41,857 nt of DNA from an uncultured Oscillibacter sp. (GCA_904393855.1 CAJFNE010000001.1:1-41857), one strand, 5' to 3'. Positions 6,746-16,552 are shown, numbered from the stretch's first letter. Numbers and translations are program-made. Notes: generated by a model from the letters alone, not told the origin.

Positions 6746-8735
6746 AGTATCCGTCGATCGTATAGGTCTCGTCGAAGAACATCTCGTCATCCAGGTAGGC
6801 CTGGATGCGGGTCTCCCCCGATCCGCTGATCTCAATGGAGAAATTCCAGTTTAAATCGGCGCAGTTGATCTGGCCTCTGTAAATCGGTTCACCGTCCTGC
6901 ATTACTCGGAGATAACCGCTGGTCGTATTGGACGGCAGCGGGATCGTCAGGAGGTCCGTCCCCGGATACAGGGTGCTGCCGCCCTCGCCGTTGTCCTCCT
7001 GGGGACCGCTGCTGACGGTCAGCGTCACCGTGGACCCCTTGTCCACCGCCGTGGTGGCCGCAGGGTCCTGGTCGATGATCTGTCCCTTCGGCTCGCTGCT
7101 GGGCGTCTCAATGATTCGGAAATTCAGGTTGAGAGTTTCCGCCTGGCCAGTCACGGTATCCACCTGCTGGCCCACAAACGAGGGCAGCGTCACCTGCTCC
7201 GGTCCCTTGCTGACCACCAGATAGATGGTGTCGCCCTGCTTGAGCGCCTCGCCCTCAGCGGGGGTGGTGGAGATGATATAGCCCGCATCGAGCTCGTCGC
7301 TGTACTGCTCGTCCTCCTCCCGGGCTTCCACGGTCAGGTTGTACTGCTCAATGAGGCTCCGCAGGGCCACATTGGCCTGGGCCACGGTCATATCGGTGAC
7401 GTCGATCATTTCGCCCACGTCCTCGCCGGCGCTGACCCAGACCTGGATGATGAGACCGCCGCCCTTGCGGGTTTCCCCGGCGTCCGGATCCTGGCGGACG
7501 ATCCGGCCCTCCTCGTATTTGCTGCTGGGCTCACTGCCCACTTCCCGGATCTCGAAGATCCCCGCCACATCGTCCCGGTTCTCCGCCTCCTCCACGGTCA
7601 GACCGATCAGGCTGGGTACTCCGTATTCCTCGGTGCCGGTAAATGAGGCCAGGATAGAGCGGATCAGCGCCACAGCCAGCACAGCCGCCAGCAGCACCGC
7701 CACCACGATCAGCACCTTTTGCTTTGTGCTGATCCGGCGGGGCGGATTGTCGTCGTAGTCGTCATAGTAGTCCCGACGGCGCTCCCGCTGGAGGGACTGC
7801 CGGTGCGCCGCCGCGGCTCCGCCCCGCACCGCGGAGGTCCGCAGGGCCTGGGTGGGTTCGTCCGTCTCCTCCGGCCGCAGGTCCGACAGCTCGAAATCCA
7901 GGCTGACACCAGGATTCTTTCGGAAGGCCTCCAGATCCGCGATCATGGCGTCCGCGGAGGGGTAGCGCCGGTCCGGGTCCGGGGCCATGGCCTTCATGCA
8001 GATCAGCTCCAGCTGCTCTGGGATCTCCCGATTGATCTCCCGGGGCGCCAGGGGAATGGAGCTCAGGTGCTGAATGGCCACGGATACGGCGGAATCCCCC
8101 TCGAAAGGCAGCCGTCCGGTGAGCATCTCATAGAGGACCACGCCGGCGGAGTAGATGTCGCTGCGGGCGTCGATCCGGTCGCCCCGGGCCTGCTCCGGCG
8201 AGATATAGTGGACGGAGCCCAATGCCTCCTGGGTCAGGGTCTGGGCGGCATTCTCCAGACAGGCGATGCCGAAATCGGCCACCTTCACACTGCCGTCCCG
8301 CATGACCATGATGTTCTGTGGCTTGATGTCCCGGTGGATGATGCCCCGGCTGTGGGCGTGTGATAGGCCCCGCATGATCTGGGTGATGAAGTGCAGGGTC
8401 TCCCGCCAGTTCAGCTGGCCCCGCTTCTCCATATATTGCTTCAGGGTGATGCCGTCGATCAGCTCCATGACGATGTATTCCGTATCGCCGCCCCGGGACA
8501 CGTCGTAGACTGAGACGATATTGGGGTGAGAGAGCTGGGCAACGGCCTGAGACTCCGCGTTGAACCGGCGGCGGAAATCCTCATCCTGGGCCAGGTCCGC
8601 TTTCAGAATCTTGACGGCTACCAGCCGGTTGAGCCGGTGGTCCCGGCCCTTGTACACCACCGCCATGCCGCCTGTGCCGATGCGCTCGAGAATCTCATAG
8701 CGGTTGTCCAGTATTTTTCCGATATAGGGGTCCAT
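6738..8735 (-). CDS. prkC: PASTA-domain Ser/Thr protein kinase (PrkC/Stk1)
   Basis: This 665-residue membrane kinase senses muropeptides or lipid II through external PASTA domains and phosphorylates cell wall and growth proteins. The kinase domain (about 12-270) has glycine loop GTGGMA, catalytic Lys42, HRD Asp136 and DFG 154-156, all intact. A juxtamembrane region rich in Arg and Asp leads to one membrane helix at about 343-365. Three PASTA repeats follow (beginning near VPSLIGLTVEEA, VGEMIDVTDMTVAQA and TLPSFVGQQVD). The last ~85 residues form an extra, probably beta-rich, external domain that I do not recognise. The gene starts 15 nt after the prpC stop with GGAGGAG upstream. Confidence 0.95.
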   Translation of the reverse strand: MDPYIGKILDNRYEILERIGTGGMAVVYKGRDHRLNRLVAVKILKADLAQDEDFRRRFNAESQAVAQLSHPNIVSVYDVSRGGDTEYIVMELIDGITLKQYMEKRGQLNWRETLHFITQIMRGLSHAHSRGIIHRDIKPQNIMVMRDGSVKVADFGIACLENAAQTLTQEALGSVHYISPEQARGDRIDARSDIYSAGVVLYEMLTGRLPFEGDSAVSVAIQHLSSIPLAPREINREIPEQLELICMKAMAPDPDRRYPSADAMIADLEAFRKNPGVSLDFELSDLRPEETDEPTQALRTSAVRGGAAAAHRQSLQRERRRDYYDDYDDNPPRRISTKQKVLIVVAVLLAAVLAVALIRSILASFTGTEEYGVPSLIGLTVEEAENRDDVAGIFEIREVGSEPSSKYEEGRIVRQDPDAGETRKGGGLIIQVWVSAGEDVGEMIDVTDMTVAQANVALRSLIEQYNLTVEAREEDEQYSDELDAGYIISTTPAEGEALKQGDTIYLVVSKGPEQVTLPSFVGQQVDTVTGQAETLNLNFRIIETPSSEPKGQIIDQDPAATTAVDKGSTVTLTVSSGPQEDNGEGGSTLYPGTDLLTIPLPSNTTSGYLRVMQDGEPIYRGQINCADLNWNFSIEISGSGETRIQAYLDDEMFFDETYTIDGYYG

Positions 8736-8750
8736 AGCTCTCCTCCTCCC

Positions 8751-9485
8751 TTACAGTTTCCGCATCAGGACGGCGGTAACATTGTCCGGCGCGCCCTGGT
8801 GCTTGGCGATCTCCAGCATCCGGTCCAGACAGGAGTCCGGCTCCATGCCGTGGATGACCTCGAAGAGCATCTCCTGATCGGTCACCGTGTTCACCAGACC
8901 ATCGGTGCACAGCAGCAGATACTCCCCCGCCTCCAAGGGACAGAGGTAGCCGTCGCACTGGGCGTCGGCGTCCGGCCCAAGAGCCCGGGTGATCAGGTTT
9001 CGGCTGGGATGGCGGCGGGCCTCCTCGGCGGTGATATCGCCCCGGTCCACCATGCCCTCCACCACGGAGTGGTCCTTGGTAATCCGCGTGATCCCCTCCC
9101 CGGTGATGTGATAGGCCCGGCTGTCGCCCACGTTGGTGACGGCCGCGCCGCCGTCATAGGTCACGGCGGCCACCAGGGTGGTCCCCATGTTCTGGTACGC
9201 CTCCGACTGGGCGGCGGCCTCCCGGATGGCGAGGTTGGCCGCCTCCACCGCCTGGGCGGAGACCTCCAGCAGCCGTTCCGGCTCCATACCTGGCTCCAGC
9301 AGCCGCTCCAATTCTGATGTAAACGTCTCCGTGGCAATTTGACTGGCCAGACGGCCGCCGGCGGCGCCTCCCATCCCGTCGCACACCACGCAGATGGTGT
9401 AGTCGCCGCTCTCACGGATCAGATAGGCGTCCTGGTTCTCCTTGCGGACCAGGCCGATATCTGTCACGCCCCAAACTTGTATCAT
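8751..9485 (-). CDS. prpC: PP2C-type Ser/Thr phosphatase (PrpC/Stp)
   Basis: This 244-residue PPM phosphatase reverses phosphorylation by the kinase encoded immediately downstream. Metal-binding motifs are present in order: RKENQDAYLI near the N-terminus, VCDGMGG (about 34-40), LLCTDGLVNTV, and PDNVTAVL near the C-terminus. The size is the family norm. The ATG overlaps the rlmN stop by 4 nt (ATGA). The enzyme is cytosolic, and pairing with a PASTA kinase is the usual arrangement. Confidence 0.96.
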   Translation of the reverse strand: MIQVWGVTDIGLVRKENQDAYLIRESGDYTICVVCDGMGGAAGGRLASQIATETFTSELERLLEPGMEPERLLEVSAQAVEAANLAIREAAAQSEAYQNMGTTLVAAVTYDGGAAVTNVGDSRAYHITGEGITRITKDHSVVEGMVDRGDITAEEARRHPSRNLITRALGPDADAQCDGYLCPLEAGEYLLLCTDGLVNTVTDQEMLFEVIHGMEPDSCLDRMLEIAKHQGAPDNVTAVLMRKL

Positions 9486-10525
9486 GGCCGCAGCTCCCCT
9501 TTCTGTTGTTCTTCCATAGCCCGCCTGCGGAGCTGCCCGCAGGAGGCGTCAATATCCCCGCCCAGGCTCCGCCGCACGGTGGCGGTGACGCCGTGGGACT
9601 CCAGGCGCTTCTGAAACGCCGCCAGGCGGCGGGAGGGCTTGTACGGGCTCTCCACCACGTCGTTGAGGGGGATCAGGTTCACATGTCCCGGCATCCCCCG
9701 GAGCTTCCTGGCGATGAGGTCCGCCTGCCAGTCGTGGTCGTTTACCCCGTCGATCATGGCGTACTCAAAGGAGATCCGCCGTCCGGTCTTTCGGAAGTAA
9801 TCGTGGCAGGCTCCAAACAGCTCCTCCACGTCATAGGCCCGGTTCACGGGCATGATCTTCGAGCGGGTCTCGCTGTCCGGAGCGTGGAGGGATACGCTGA
9901 GGGTCAGCTGCAGCTCCAGCTCCGCCAGACGGCGGATGCCCGGGATCACCCCGCAGGTGGAGAGGGAGATATGCCGCATGCCGATGTGCATGCCGTCCGG
10001 GTGATTCACCAGCTCCAGAAACCGCAGGACGTTGTCCAGGTTGTCCATGGGCTCCCCAATCCCCATCAGCACGATGTTGGAGACCTCCGCCCCGGAGTCC
10101 AGCTGGGTGAAGAGCACCTGATCCAGCATCTCGGCGGGAGTCAGGTCCCGGACCTTGCCGGCGATGGTGGAGGCGCAGAAAGCGCATCCCATGCGGCACC
10201 CCACCTGAGAGGAGATGCACACCGTGTTGCCGTGGTGATAGCGCATCAGCACGGACTCCACGCAGTTGCCGTCCCCCAGCTCCCAGAGGTATTTGATGGT
10301 GCCGTCCTGGGCGGAGACCTGCCGCCTGGCCGCCCGGGGCGGCGTCAACAGGCACTGCTCCCGCAGCTTCTCCCGCAGGGATTTCGGCAGATTCGTCATT
10401 TCCTCGAAGGAGGCGGCGCCCCGGTGCAGCCAGGTGAACACCTGCTTGGCCCGGAAAGCCGGCTCCCCCAGGGAGCTCAGGAATCCCCCGATCTCCTCCG
10501 GCGTCATGGATTTCAGATCAATCAT
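9482..10525 (-). CDS. rlmN: Dual-specificity 23S rRNA/tRNA adenine C2-methyltransferase RlmN
   Basis: This 347-residue radical SAM enzyme methylates C2 of A2503 in 23S rRNA and A37 in some tRNAs. The 4Fe-4S motif CxxxCxxC is C110, C114 and C117 (GCRMGCAFCAS). The second catalytic cysteine lies in the C-terminal DASCGQLR. The GIGEPMDNLDNV segment is also typical. The start at 10525 follows the rsmB stop by 10 nt with GGGAAGA upstream. The gene sits in the standard rsmB-rlmN-prpC order. Confidence 0.97.
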   Translation of the reverse strand: MIDLKSMTPEEIGGFLSSLGEPAFRAKQVFTWLHRGAASFEEMTNLPKSLREKLREQCLLTPPRAARRQVSAQDGTIKYLWELGDGNCVESVLMRYHHGNTVCISSQVGCRMGCAFCASTIAGKVRDLTPAEMLDQVLFTQLDSGAEVSNIVLMGIGEPMDNLDNVLRFLELVNHPDGMHIGMRHISLSTCGVIPGIRRLAELELQLTLSVSLHAPDSETRSKIMPVNRAYDVEELFGACHDYFRKTGRRISFEYAMIDGVNDHDWQADLIARKLRGMPGHVNLIPLNDVVESPYKPSRRLAAFQKRLESHGVTATVRRSLGGDIDASCGQLRRRAMEEQQKGELRP

Positions 10526-10535
10526 ACGTCTTCCC

Positions 10536-11858
10536 TCACGGGCGCCGCGTCATGCGGCAGATGTAAAAGCCGTCGGTGCCGTGGCGCTGGGGCCACAGCG
10601 TCGTCTGGCCGGTCTCCCCTCCCGCGCCGTCCAGCGGCAGGGAGAAAGGCGTTCTGGAAAAGTCCGGGTGCTCCGCCAGGAATCCGCCGGAAACTTCCTC
10701 GTTCTCCTCCGGCAGGATCGTACAGGTGGAGTAGACCAGCGTCCCACCGGGCTTCACGTACCGGGCGGCGTTGTCCAAGATCGCCCGCTGGATCACCGGC
10801 ATGGCAAACAGGCTGTCCAGCTTCTTGTAACGGACATCCGGCTTCTTGCGGATGATGCCCAGCCCCGAGCAGGGGGCGTCCACCAGCACCACGTCATACC
10901 GGGCCTCCCACTCCGGGCGGAACGTCCGCCCATCGGCGGCGGCGGTCTCGATGCAGGTGAGCCCCAGCCGCGCCGCCCCCTCCCGGACACGCTTGAGCTT
11001 GTTCTCGTGGAGGTCGCAGGCGAGGATCTCCCCCCGATCCCCCATCTGGATGGCGGCGGCAAAAGACTTGCCGCCCGGCGCGGCGCACACATCCAGCACC
11101 CCATCGCCCGGCTTGACTGCGGCGGCCAAAACCGCCATCCGGGCCGCCGGGTCCTGGATGTAGAAAGCGCCTGCCCGGAAGAGCTCCAGCCGCTCCAGAT
11201 CGCCGGAACCGGAGAGATACAGGCAGTCCGGCAGCGCGGGGTCCGTCTCCGCCTCCACGCCCGCCGCCAGCAGGTCCTCCCGGACCGCCTGGGCCTCATA
11301 CCGGCAGGTGTTCACCTGGGCGGTGATGGGGGCGGGCTGGTTGTTCAGCGCCAGGAGCGCCTCCGTCTCCTCCCGGCCCAGCAGGGCCAACAGCCGCTTC
11401 ACCAGCCACCGGGGGTGGCTGTACCGGATGGAGAGATACTTGGCCGTGTCCCCCTCCGGAATGGGCGGCAGGTGCTCCTTGTTCTGGGAGATTTTCCGCA
11501 GCACCGCGTTCACCAGCCCCGCGGCCTGCCCCCGCTTGGAGAGCTTGGCCAGCTCCACGGAGCTGTTGACGGCGGCGCTGTCCGGCACCTTGTCCAGGAA
11601 GAGGATCTGATAGGCCCCGATCCGCAGGATGTCCGCCAGAGGCGGCTGCAGATGGTCCAGCCGCTGGGTGCAGTAGGCGCCCAGGTAAAAATCCAGCAGC
11701 AGCTGGTTTTGCAGGACCCCATAGACGATGCGGCTGCAAAGCGCCGCGTCCTTCCGGTCCAACCCGTCCCGCCGCACCTGGGCCTGCAGAGCGGCGTCCG
11801 CCCAGGCGCCGTGGGTCCGGCAGCTGGTGAGGACCCGCAGGGCTGTCTCCCGGCTCAT
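10536..11858 (-). CDS. rsmB: 16S rRNA m5C967 methyltransferase RsmB
   Basis: This 440-residue protein methylates C967 of 16S rRNA. An N-terminal NusB-like RNA-binding domain (about 1-140) is followed by a Rossmann-type SAM domain containing LDVCAAPGGKS. Both cysteines of the NOL1/NOP2 mechanism are present, in DAPCSGLG and in YSTCTILPEENE. Its ATG overlaps the stop of the metallopeptidase gene by 4 nt. Length and motifs are normal for the family. Confidence 0.96.
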   Translation of the reverse strand: MSRETALRVLTSCRTHGAWADAALQAQVRRDGLDRKDAALCSRIVYGVLQNQLLLDFYLGAYCTQRLDHLQPPLADILRIGAYQILFLDKVPDSAAVNSSVELAKLSKRGQAAGLVNAVLRKISQNKEHLPPIPEGDTAKYLSIRYSHPRWLVKRLLALLGREETEALLALNNQPAPITAQVNTCRYEAQAVREDLLAAGVEAETDPALPDCLYLSGSGDLERLELFRAGAFYIQDPAARMAVLAAAVKPGDGVLDVCAAPGGKSFAAAIQMGDRGEILACDLHENKLKRVREGAARLGLTCIETAAADGRTFRPEWEARYDVVLVDAPCSGLGIIRKKPDVRYKKLDSLFAMPVIQRAILDNAARYVKPGGTLVYSTCTILPEENEEVSGGFLAEHPDFSRTPFSLPLDGAGGETGQTTLWPQRHGTDGFYICRMTRRP

Positions 11859-12586
11859 TCGCGGCCTCCTCTGCGGCCGCTCCGGCCCAGGAAGATCAGT
11901 ACATACCGCAGCAGCTGTAAAAGGCTCATCAGCAGCGCCGCCACATAGGTCAGCGCCGCCGCCCGCAGCACTTTCCGGGCTCCCTGCAGCTCCTCGCCGT
12001 CCAGCAGGCCCTGGCCGTCAATGGTTTCCAGCGCCCGGTGGGAGGCGTTGAACTCCACCGGCAGCGTCACCAGCTGGAAGATGGTGGTCAGGGAGAACAG
12101 CAGGATGCCCACCAGGAACAGGGACTGGCTGTACAGGACCAGGCCGATCAGCAGCAGGATGAAGGAGAGCTGGGAGCCGATCTGCGTCACGGGAATGATG
12201 GCGTTGCGGACCTTGATGGGCCCATAGCCCACGGCGTACTGCACCGCGTGTCCCGCCTCGTGACAGGCTACCCCCACCGCCGCCACCGTGGGCGCGGCAT
12301 ACACATCCTCCGAGAGGTAGATGGTGTTGTCCCGAGGATCGTAGTGATCCGTCAAATTGCCCCGGCAGGGCCGGATGGGCACGTCATAGACCCCGTGGGC
12401 CCGCAGCACCGCCTCCGCCGCCTGCGCGCCGGTGAGATGCCGCCGGTTGGGTACCTGACTGTATTTCCGAAAACTGCCGCTGACCTGGATCTGCGCCCAG
12501 ACCGACAGGATCAGCACCGGAATCAGCAGCAGCACATAGATATTGTTGGCCAGAAAGTCGCCGTATCCGTAGTAATAATAAGGCAT
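11855..12586 (-). CDS. YugP-type zinc metallopeptidase, membrane bound
   Basis: This 243-residue protein belongs to the neutral zinc metallopeptidase family of B. subtilis YugP. The zinc site HEAGH is at 109-113 (ACHEAGHAVQYA). A hydrophobic helix near the N-terminus (about 14-32) and two or three more after residue 130 indicate a membrane protein. The Tyr-rich N-terminus (MPYYYYGYGD) is common in Clostridial members. Substrates are not known to me. It lies between fmt and rsmB, a position also seen in other Clostridia, so it may have a role linked to translation or membrane protein quality control, but that is inference. Confidence 0.9.
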   Translation of the reverse strand: MPYYYYGYGDFLANNIYVLLLIPVLILSVWAQIQVSGSFRKYSQVPNRRHLTGAQAAEAVLRAHGVYDVPIRPCRGNLTDHYDPRDNTIYLSEDVYAAPTVAAVGVACHEAGHAVQYAVGYGPIKVRNAIIPVTQIGSQLSFILLLIGLVLYSQSLFLVGILLFSLTTIFQLVTLPVEFNASHRALETIDGQGLLDGEELQGARKVLRAAALTYVAALLMSLLQLLRYVLIFLGRSGRRGGRE

Positions 12587-12612
12587 AGACCCTCCTTGAA
12601 AAGTCTAGAGTT

Positions 12613-13533
12613 CTAAAGAGAAATGGGGTGCCCCAGCAGATAGGCGGCCGCCGCCATCCGCTTGCCCCCCTGGGCCTGCAGCTCCGTGATCCGCAGGAGC
12701 TTCCCGTCGCCGCAGGCCACGTCGATGCCCTGCTTCCCCGCCGCGGCGATGGTGCCGGGAGGGGCGGAGGTCTCCGCGCCGGTCTCCTCCACGGCATAGA
12801 TCTTCATGGTCTCGCCGTGGATCACGTCCGTGGAGGCGCAGGGCCAGGGGATCAGTCCCCGCACCTGGCAGCTGATCGCGTGGGCCGGGCATGTCCAGTC
12901 GATGGGAGACAGCTCTTTGGAGAGCATGGGGGCATAGGTGCTCTCCGCGCCGTTCTGAGGCGTCCGCACCGCTTTTCCGGCGGCGATCTCTGCCACCGCC
13001 TCGGAGAGGGCCTCCGCCCCCAGCTCCGCCAGGCGGGCGGTCAGCTGCTGGGCGTTCTCCTCCGAGCCGATGGCCGTGCGCTTCTGCAGGATCATATCCC
13101 CCGCGTCCAGCTCCCGCGCCATGTCCATGATGGTGACGCCGGTCTCCGTCTCCCCGTTCAGGATCGCCCAGTTGATGGGGGCGGCCCCCCGGTATTTCGG
13201 CAGGAGAGACGAGTGGACGTTGATAGCGCCGTAAGGCGGCATCTTCAGGATTTCCTCCGGCAGGATCTGGCCGTAGGCCGCCGCCACGATCAGCTCCGGA
13301 TCCAGGGAGCGGAGGGTCTCCACCGCCTCCGGTTCCCGGATACGGACCGGCTGAAAAACTGGCAATTCTTTTGTCAAGGCATGTTCCTTAACAGGAGAGA
13401 ATGCCAGCTTGTGGCCCCGGTTTTTGGGCTTGTCCGGCTGGGTGAATACACCGCAGAGGGTGTGTCCCTCCTCCACCAGCCGCCGCAGGGACGCCACGGC
13501 GAAGTCCGGGGTCCCCAGGAATACGATCCGCAC
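12613..13533 (-). CDS. fmt: Methionyl-tRNA formyltransferase
   Basis: This 306-residue cytosolic enzyme formylates initiator Met-tRNA using 10-formyl-tetrahydrofolate. The GTG at 13533 is chosen because it yields VRIVFLGTPDFA, the usual N-terminus, and follows GGAGGGGGAG within the end of def. The catalytic region HSSLLPKYRGAAPINWAI with Asn and His, and the later ELDAGDM, are intact. It starts 4 nt after the def stop, so formylation and deformylation are encoded together as in most bacteria. The C-terminal OB-like domain is present. Confidence 0.96.
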   Translation of the reverse strand: MRIVFLGTPDFAVASLRRLVEEGHTLCGVFTQPDKPKNRGHKLAFSPVKEHALTKELPVFQPVRIREPEAVETLRSLDPELIVAAAYGQILPEEILKMPPYGAINVHSSLLPKYRGAAPINWAILNGETETGVTIMDMARELDAGDMILQKRTAIGSEENAQQLTARLAELGAEALSEAVAEIAAGKAVRTPQNGAESTYAPMLSKELSPIDWTCPAHAISCQVRGLIPWPCASTDVIHGETMKIYAVEETGAETSAPPGTIAAAGKQGIDVACGDGKLLRITELQAQGGKRMAAAAYLLGHPISL

Positions 13534-13537
13534 GGGC

Positions 13538-14053
13538 TTACTCCCCCTCCTCGTTTTCAGCCGCTTCCTCGGCCTCCAGATAGGCCCGGAGCTCCTCGTC
13601 GGAGAGGAAGTGGTCGATATGCTCCGTGTACAGGTGGCCGTCCAGGTGCTCGATCTCATGGCAGAAGGCACGGGCGGTCAGTCCCTCGCCCTCGGTCTCA
13701 AACCACTGTCCGTTCCGGTCCTGGGCCCGGACCCGCACGTAGTCGGGGCGGGTAACGATGCCCCATTTGCCTGGAACACTGAGGCAGCCCTCCAGGCCCG
13801 TCTGCTCCCCGGACTGCCGGATGATCTCCGGATTCACCAGCTCGATATACTCCTCGCTGTCCATATCCAGTACAAGGCAGGCGCGCCGCAGTACCCCTAC
13901 CTGCGGGGCCGCCAGGCCGGCGCCGTTGGCCTCTTCCAGAGTCTCCCGCATGTCGTCCAGCAGTTGGTGGAGATGGGGGTTAAAATCCGTCACCTGCCGG
14001 CAGACCTTATTCAAACATGGGTCGCCCTGCTCAATAATCTTTCGTAATGCCAT
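13538..14053 (-). CDS. def: Peptide deformylase
   Basis: This 171-residue metalloenzyme removes the N-formyl group from nascent proteins at the ribosome exit. All three family motifs are present: GAGLAAPQVG (44-53), EGCLS with metal-ligand Cys90, and HEIEH (132-136). ATG 14053 is chosen over an in-frame TTG at 14062 because AAGGAGG lies 11 nt before the ATG and would be too close to the TTG. The C-terminus is acidic (EAEEAAENEEGE). It lies between priA and fmt in the standard order. Confidence 0.96.
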   Translation of the reverse strand: MALRKIIEQGDPCLNKVCRQVTDFNPHLHQLLDDMRETLEEANGAGLAAPQVGVLRRACLVLDMDSEEYIELVNPEIIRQSGEQTGLEGCLSVPGKWGIVTRPDYVRVRAQDRNGQWFETEGEGLTARAFCHEIEHLDGHLYTEHIDHFLSDEELRAYLEAEEAAENEEGE

Positions 14054-14083
14054 GATTTCCAATTCCTCCTTGATCGATACGCC

Positions 14084-16552
14084 TCATTCCCAGGCGTTGC
14101 AATCCACAAACAGATTGGTGCCCCGGTGGGTCCGGTCCCCGGCAAAGGCTTTCAGCAGCCAGCTCACCGCCTCCCGGGTGGGGCGGTCGTTGCGGCCCAC
14201 CAGCAGCACCCGGTACCGATATCGGTTATTCACCTTCAGCACCGGCGCCGGGGCCGGTCCCAGCACCTCCGGCTGGGTTTCTGCCAGAGCCGGCTGGGCA
14301 CTCAGCTGCCGCAGACGCTCTCGGACGTCCGCCGCCGCCCGCAGGACCGCTCCCTCCTCCGGTCCGGAGACCGTGAATGTGAAAAGGTCCGCGAAAGGCG
14401 GGTAGCGGCGCAGCCGCCGCAGCCGGATCTCACTTTGATAGAAGCTCGCATAGTCCTGGCGGGCGGCGCTCTGGATCACCTCGTTTTCCGGGGTGTAGGT
14501 CTGAATGACCGCCCGGCCTGTCCGGCCGCCGCGCCCCGCCCGGCCCACCACCTGGGTCAGCAGGCTGAACGTCCGCTCGGCGGAGCGGTAGTTGTCCAGA
14601 TACAGGGAGAGGTCCGCGCAGAGCACACCCACCAGCGTCACGTTCTCAAAATCCAGCCCCTTGGCCACCATCTGGGTGCCCAGCAGAATGGGAACCCGCT
14701 CCCGCTCAAATTTTTGCAGGATGGCCTCATGTCCCGCGGAGACGGTGTCCGCGTCCATCCGCAGGATTCCCGCCTCCGGAAACAGTTCCCGCAGCTCCTC
14801 CTCCACTTTCTGGGTGCCAACGCCCACATGCTTCATGATGCCGCCGCAGGCGGGGCAGACCTCCGGGGCCCGCTCCGAGTGGCCACAGTAGTGACACATC
14901 AGCCGCCCGTTGGCAGAGTGGTAGGTCAGCGGCACGCTGCACCGGGGACACTCCGGCACGTGGCCGCACTCGCCGCACAGCACATAGCGGCTGTTGCCCC
15001 GGCGGTTCAGAAACAGGATGCTCTGCTCTCCCCGCTCCAGGTTCCGCTCCAGCTCCTGCCGGAGGTCAGCGCCGATGAGACCGGGATTCCCTACCCGGAT
15101 CTCCTGGCGCAGATCCGCCACCGTCACCTGGGGAAGGCTGCGGTCGTTGTAGCGCCTGCGCAGCAGGAAGCGGTGATAGAGCCCCTGCTCCGCCGCGTAG
15201 GCGGTCTCCACCGCGGGAGTGGCAGAGCCCAGCACCAGGGTGGCCTGATCCCGGGCGCAGAGGAATTTCGCAATATCCCGGGCGTGGTAGCGGGGCGGAT
15301 TCTCCGACTGGTAGCTTCCCTCCTGCTCCTCGTCCAGGATGACGATGCCCAGGTTCTTCAGCGGGGCAAAGACGGCGGAGCGGGTGCCCAGCACCACCTG
15401 GACGTCGCCCCGGCGGATGCGCTTCCACTGATCGTACCGCTCCGTCATCCGCAGGCCGCTGTGGAGCATCACCACCCGGTCGCCGAAATAGGCGGAGAAT
15501 TTCTGCATCATCTGGGGCGTCAGGACGATCTCCGGCACCAGCACCAGGGCGGTCCTCCCCCGGGAGAGCATCTCCTGCACCAGCCGCAGATAGACCTGGG
15601 TCTTGCCGCTTCCGGTGACGCCGTGGAGCAGCGCGGCCTCCGCCCTGCCGGAGTCCGTCAGGGCCAGGATGCCGTCAAAGGCAGCCTGCTGCTCCTCATT
15701 CAGGAGGATGGGCGCGGGCCGCTCCTCCGCCCGGGGCGGGGGCACTCGCAGCAGCTCCTCCTCGGAAAAGGTCAGGATGCCCGCCTTTTCCAGATTTTTC
15801 AGGGTCCGGGGGGACACCCCGGTGAAGTAGCACAGGTCCGCCACGGAGGTTTTCCCGGCGGAGGCCAGCAGCCGCACCGCCTCATACCGTCCTGGCGCGG
15901 AGCGGCGGCGGGGCTCCAGGAGAGCCAGGGCCTCCTCCGCGCTGAGGGCCAGCTCCGCCATCCGGCGGGACTTGTCGGCGATCTTTCGCCGGGCCTCCGT
16001 CTCACAGACCACCAGATCTGCCTTCTGCATGGCCCGCAGGACCGCCTCTGTCTGGTCTCCGCAGGCGGCCCGCAGGGTCTCCAGCTCGGCGCGGCCTCCG
16101 GCGGCGTACAGGGCGTCCAGCACCGGCAGCGCCTTGGGAATACCGGCGGCCTGGCCGTCCGCCGTCAGGCGGTCCAGCTCCGGGTCCTTGAGACGCCAAA
16201 CCTCCCGCAGGCTGTACCACAGTCCCGCGGGCAGGATCGTCTTGGCTGCTTCAAACAGGGTGCAGAAGTACCGCTGGCGCATCCAGAGGGCCAGAGCGAT
16301 CTCATCCCGGTCCAGCACCGGCGAGGTGTCCAGCACTGCGGAGACCGGCTTGAGATAGCGGGTCTTCTCCCCGGTGTCCCGGGCCAGAACGATCCCCTCC
16401 GTGCTGCGGTTGCCCCGGCCAAAGGGGATGGTTACCCGCACGCCGGGCACCGCCGCCTGCTCCAGGTGGGACGGCACCCAGTAGTCATAGGGCTTATCAA
16501 TGGAATAGGGCGCGGCGCTGACCGCAACCTTGACAATCACAGCGGTCTCCAT
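14084..16552 (-). CDS. priA: Primosomal protein N' (replication restart helicase PriA)
   Basis: This 822-residue helicase recognises stalled forks and reloads the replisome. It has an N-terminal 3'-DNA-end binding domain, then helicase motifs: Walker A GVTGSGKTQ (about 310), Walker B LDEEQEGSY (DEEQ rather than the DEEH seen in many proteobacterial homologues), and GRAGRGGR. A zinc-binding insertion contains CGECGHVPECPRC and CHYCG/CPACGG, eight cysteines in pairs. The length is normal. The ATG at 16552 lies 18 nt after the rpoZ stop with GGGAGGGGCGAGGC upstream. Confidence 0.96.
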   Translation of the reverse strand: METAVIVKVAVSAAPYSIDKPYDYWVPSHLEQAAVPGVRVTIPFGRGNRSTEGIVLARDTGEKTRYLKPVSAVLDTSPVLDRDEIALALWMRQRYFCTLFEAAKTILPAGLWYSLREVWRLKDPELDRLTADGQAAGIPKALPVLDALYAAGGRAELETLRAACGDQTEAVLRAMQKADLVVCETEARRKIADKSRRMAELALSAEEALALLEPRRRSAPGRYEAVRLLASAGKTSVADLCYFTGVSPRTLKNLEKAGILTFSEEELLRVPPPRAEERPAPILLNEEQQAAFDGILALTDSGRAEAALLHGVTGSGKTQVYLRLVQEMLSRGRTALVLVPEIVLTPQMMQKFSAYFGDRVVMLHSGLRMTERYDQWKRIRRGDVQVVLGTRSAVFAPLKNLGIVILDEEQEGSYQSENPPRYHARDIAKFLCARDQATLVLGSATPAVETAYAAEQGLYHRFLLRRRYNDRSLPQVTVADLRQEIRVGNPGLIGADLRQELERNLERGEQSILFLNRRGNSRYVLCGECGHVPECPRCSVPLTYHSANGRLMCHYCGHSERAPEVCPACGGIMKHVGVGTQKVEEELRELFPEAGILRMDADTVSAGHEAILQKFERERVPILLGTQMVAKGLDFENVTLVGVLCADLSLYLDNYRSAERTFSLLTQVVGRAGRGGRTGRAVIQTYTPENEVIQSAARQDYASFYQSEIRLRRLRRYPPFADLFTFTVSGPEEGAVLRAAADVRERLRQLSAQPALAETQPEVLGPAPAPVLKVNNRYRYRVLLVGRNDRPTREAVSWLLKAFAGDRTHRGTNLFVDCNAWE

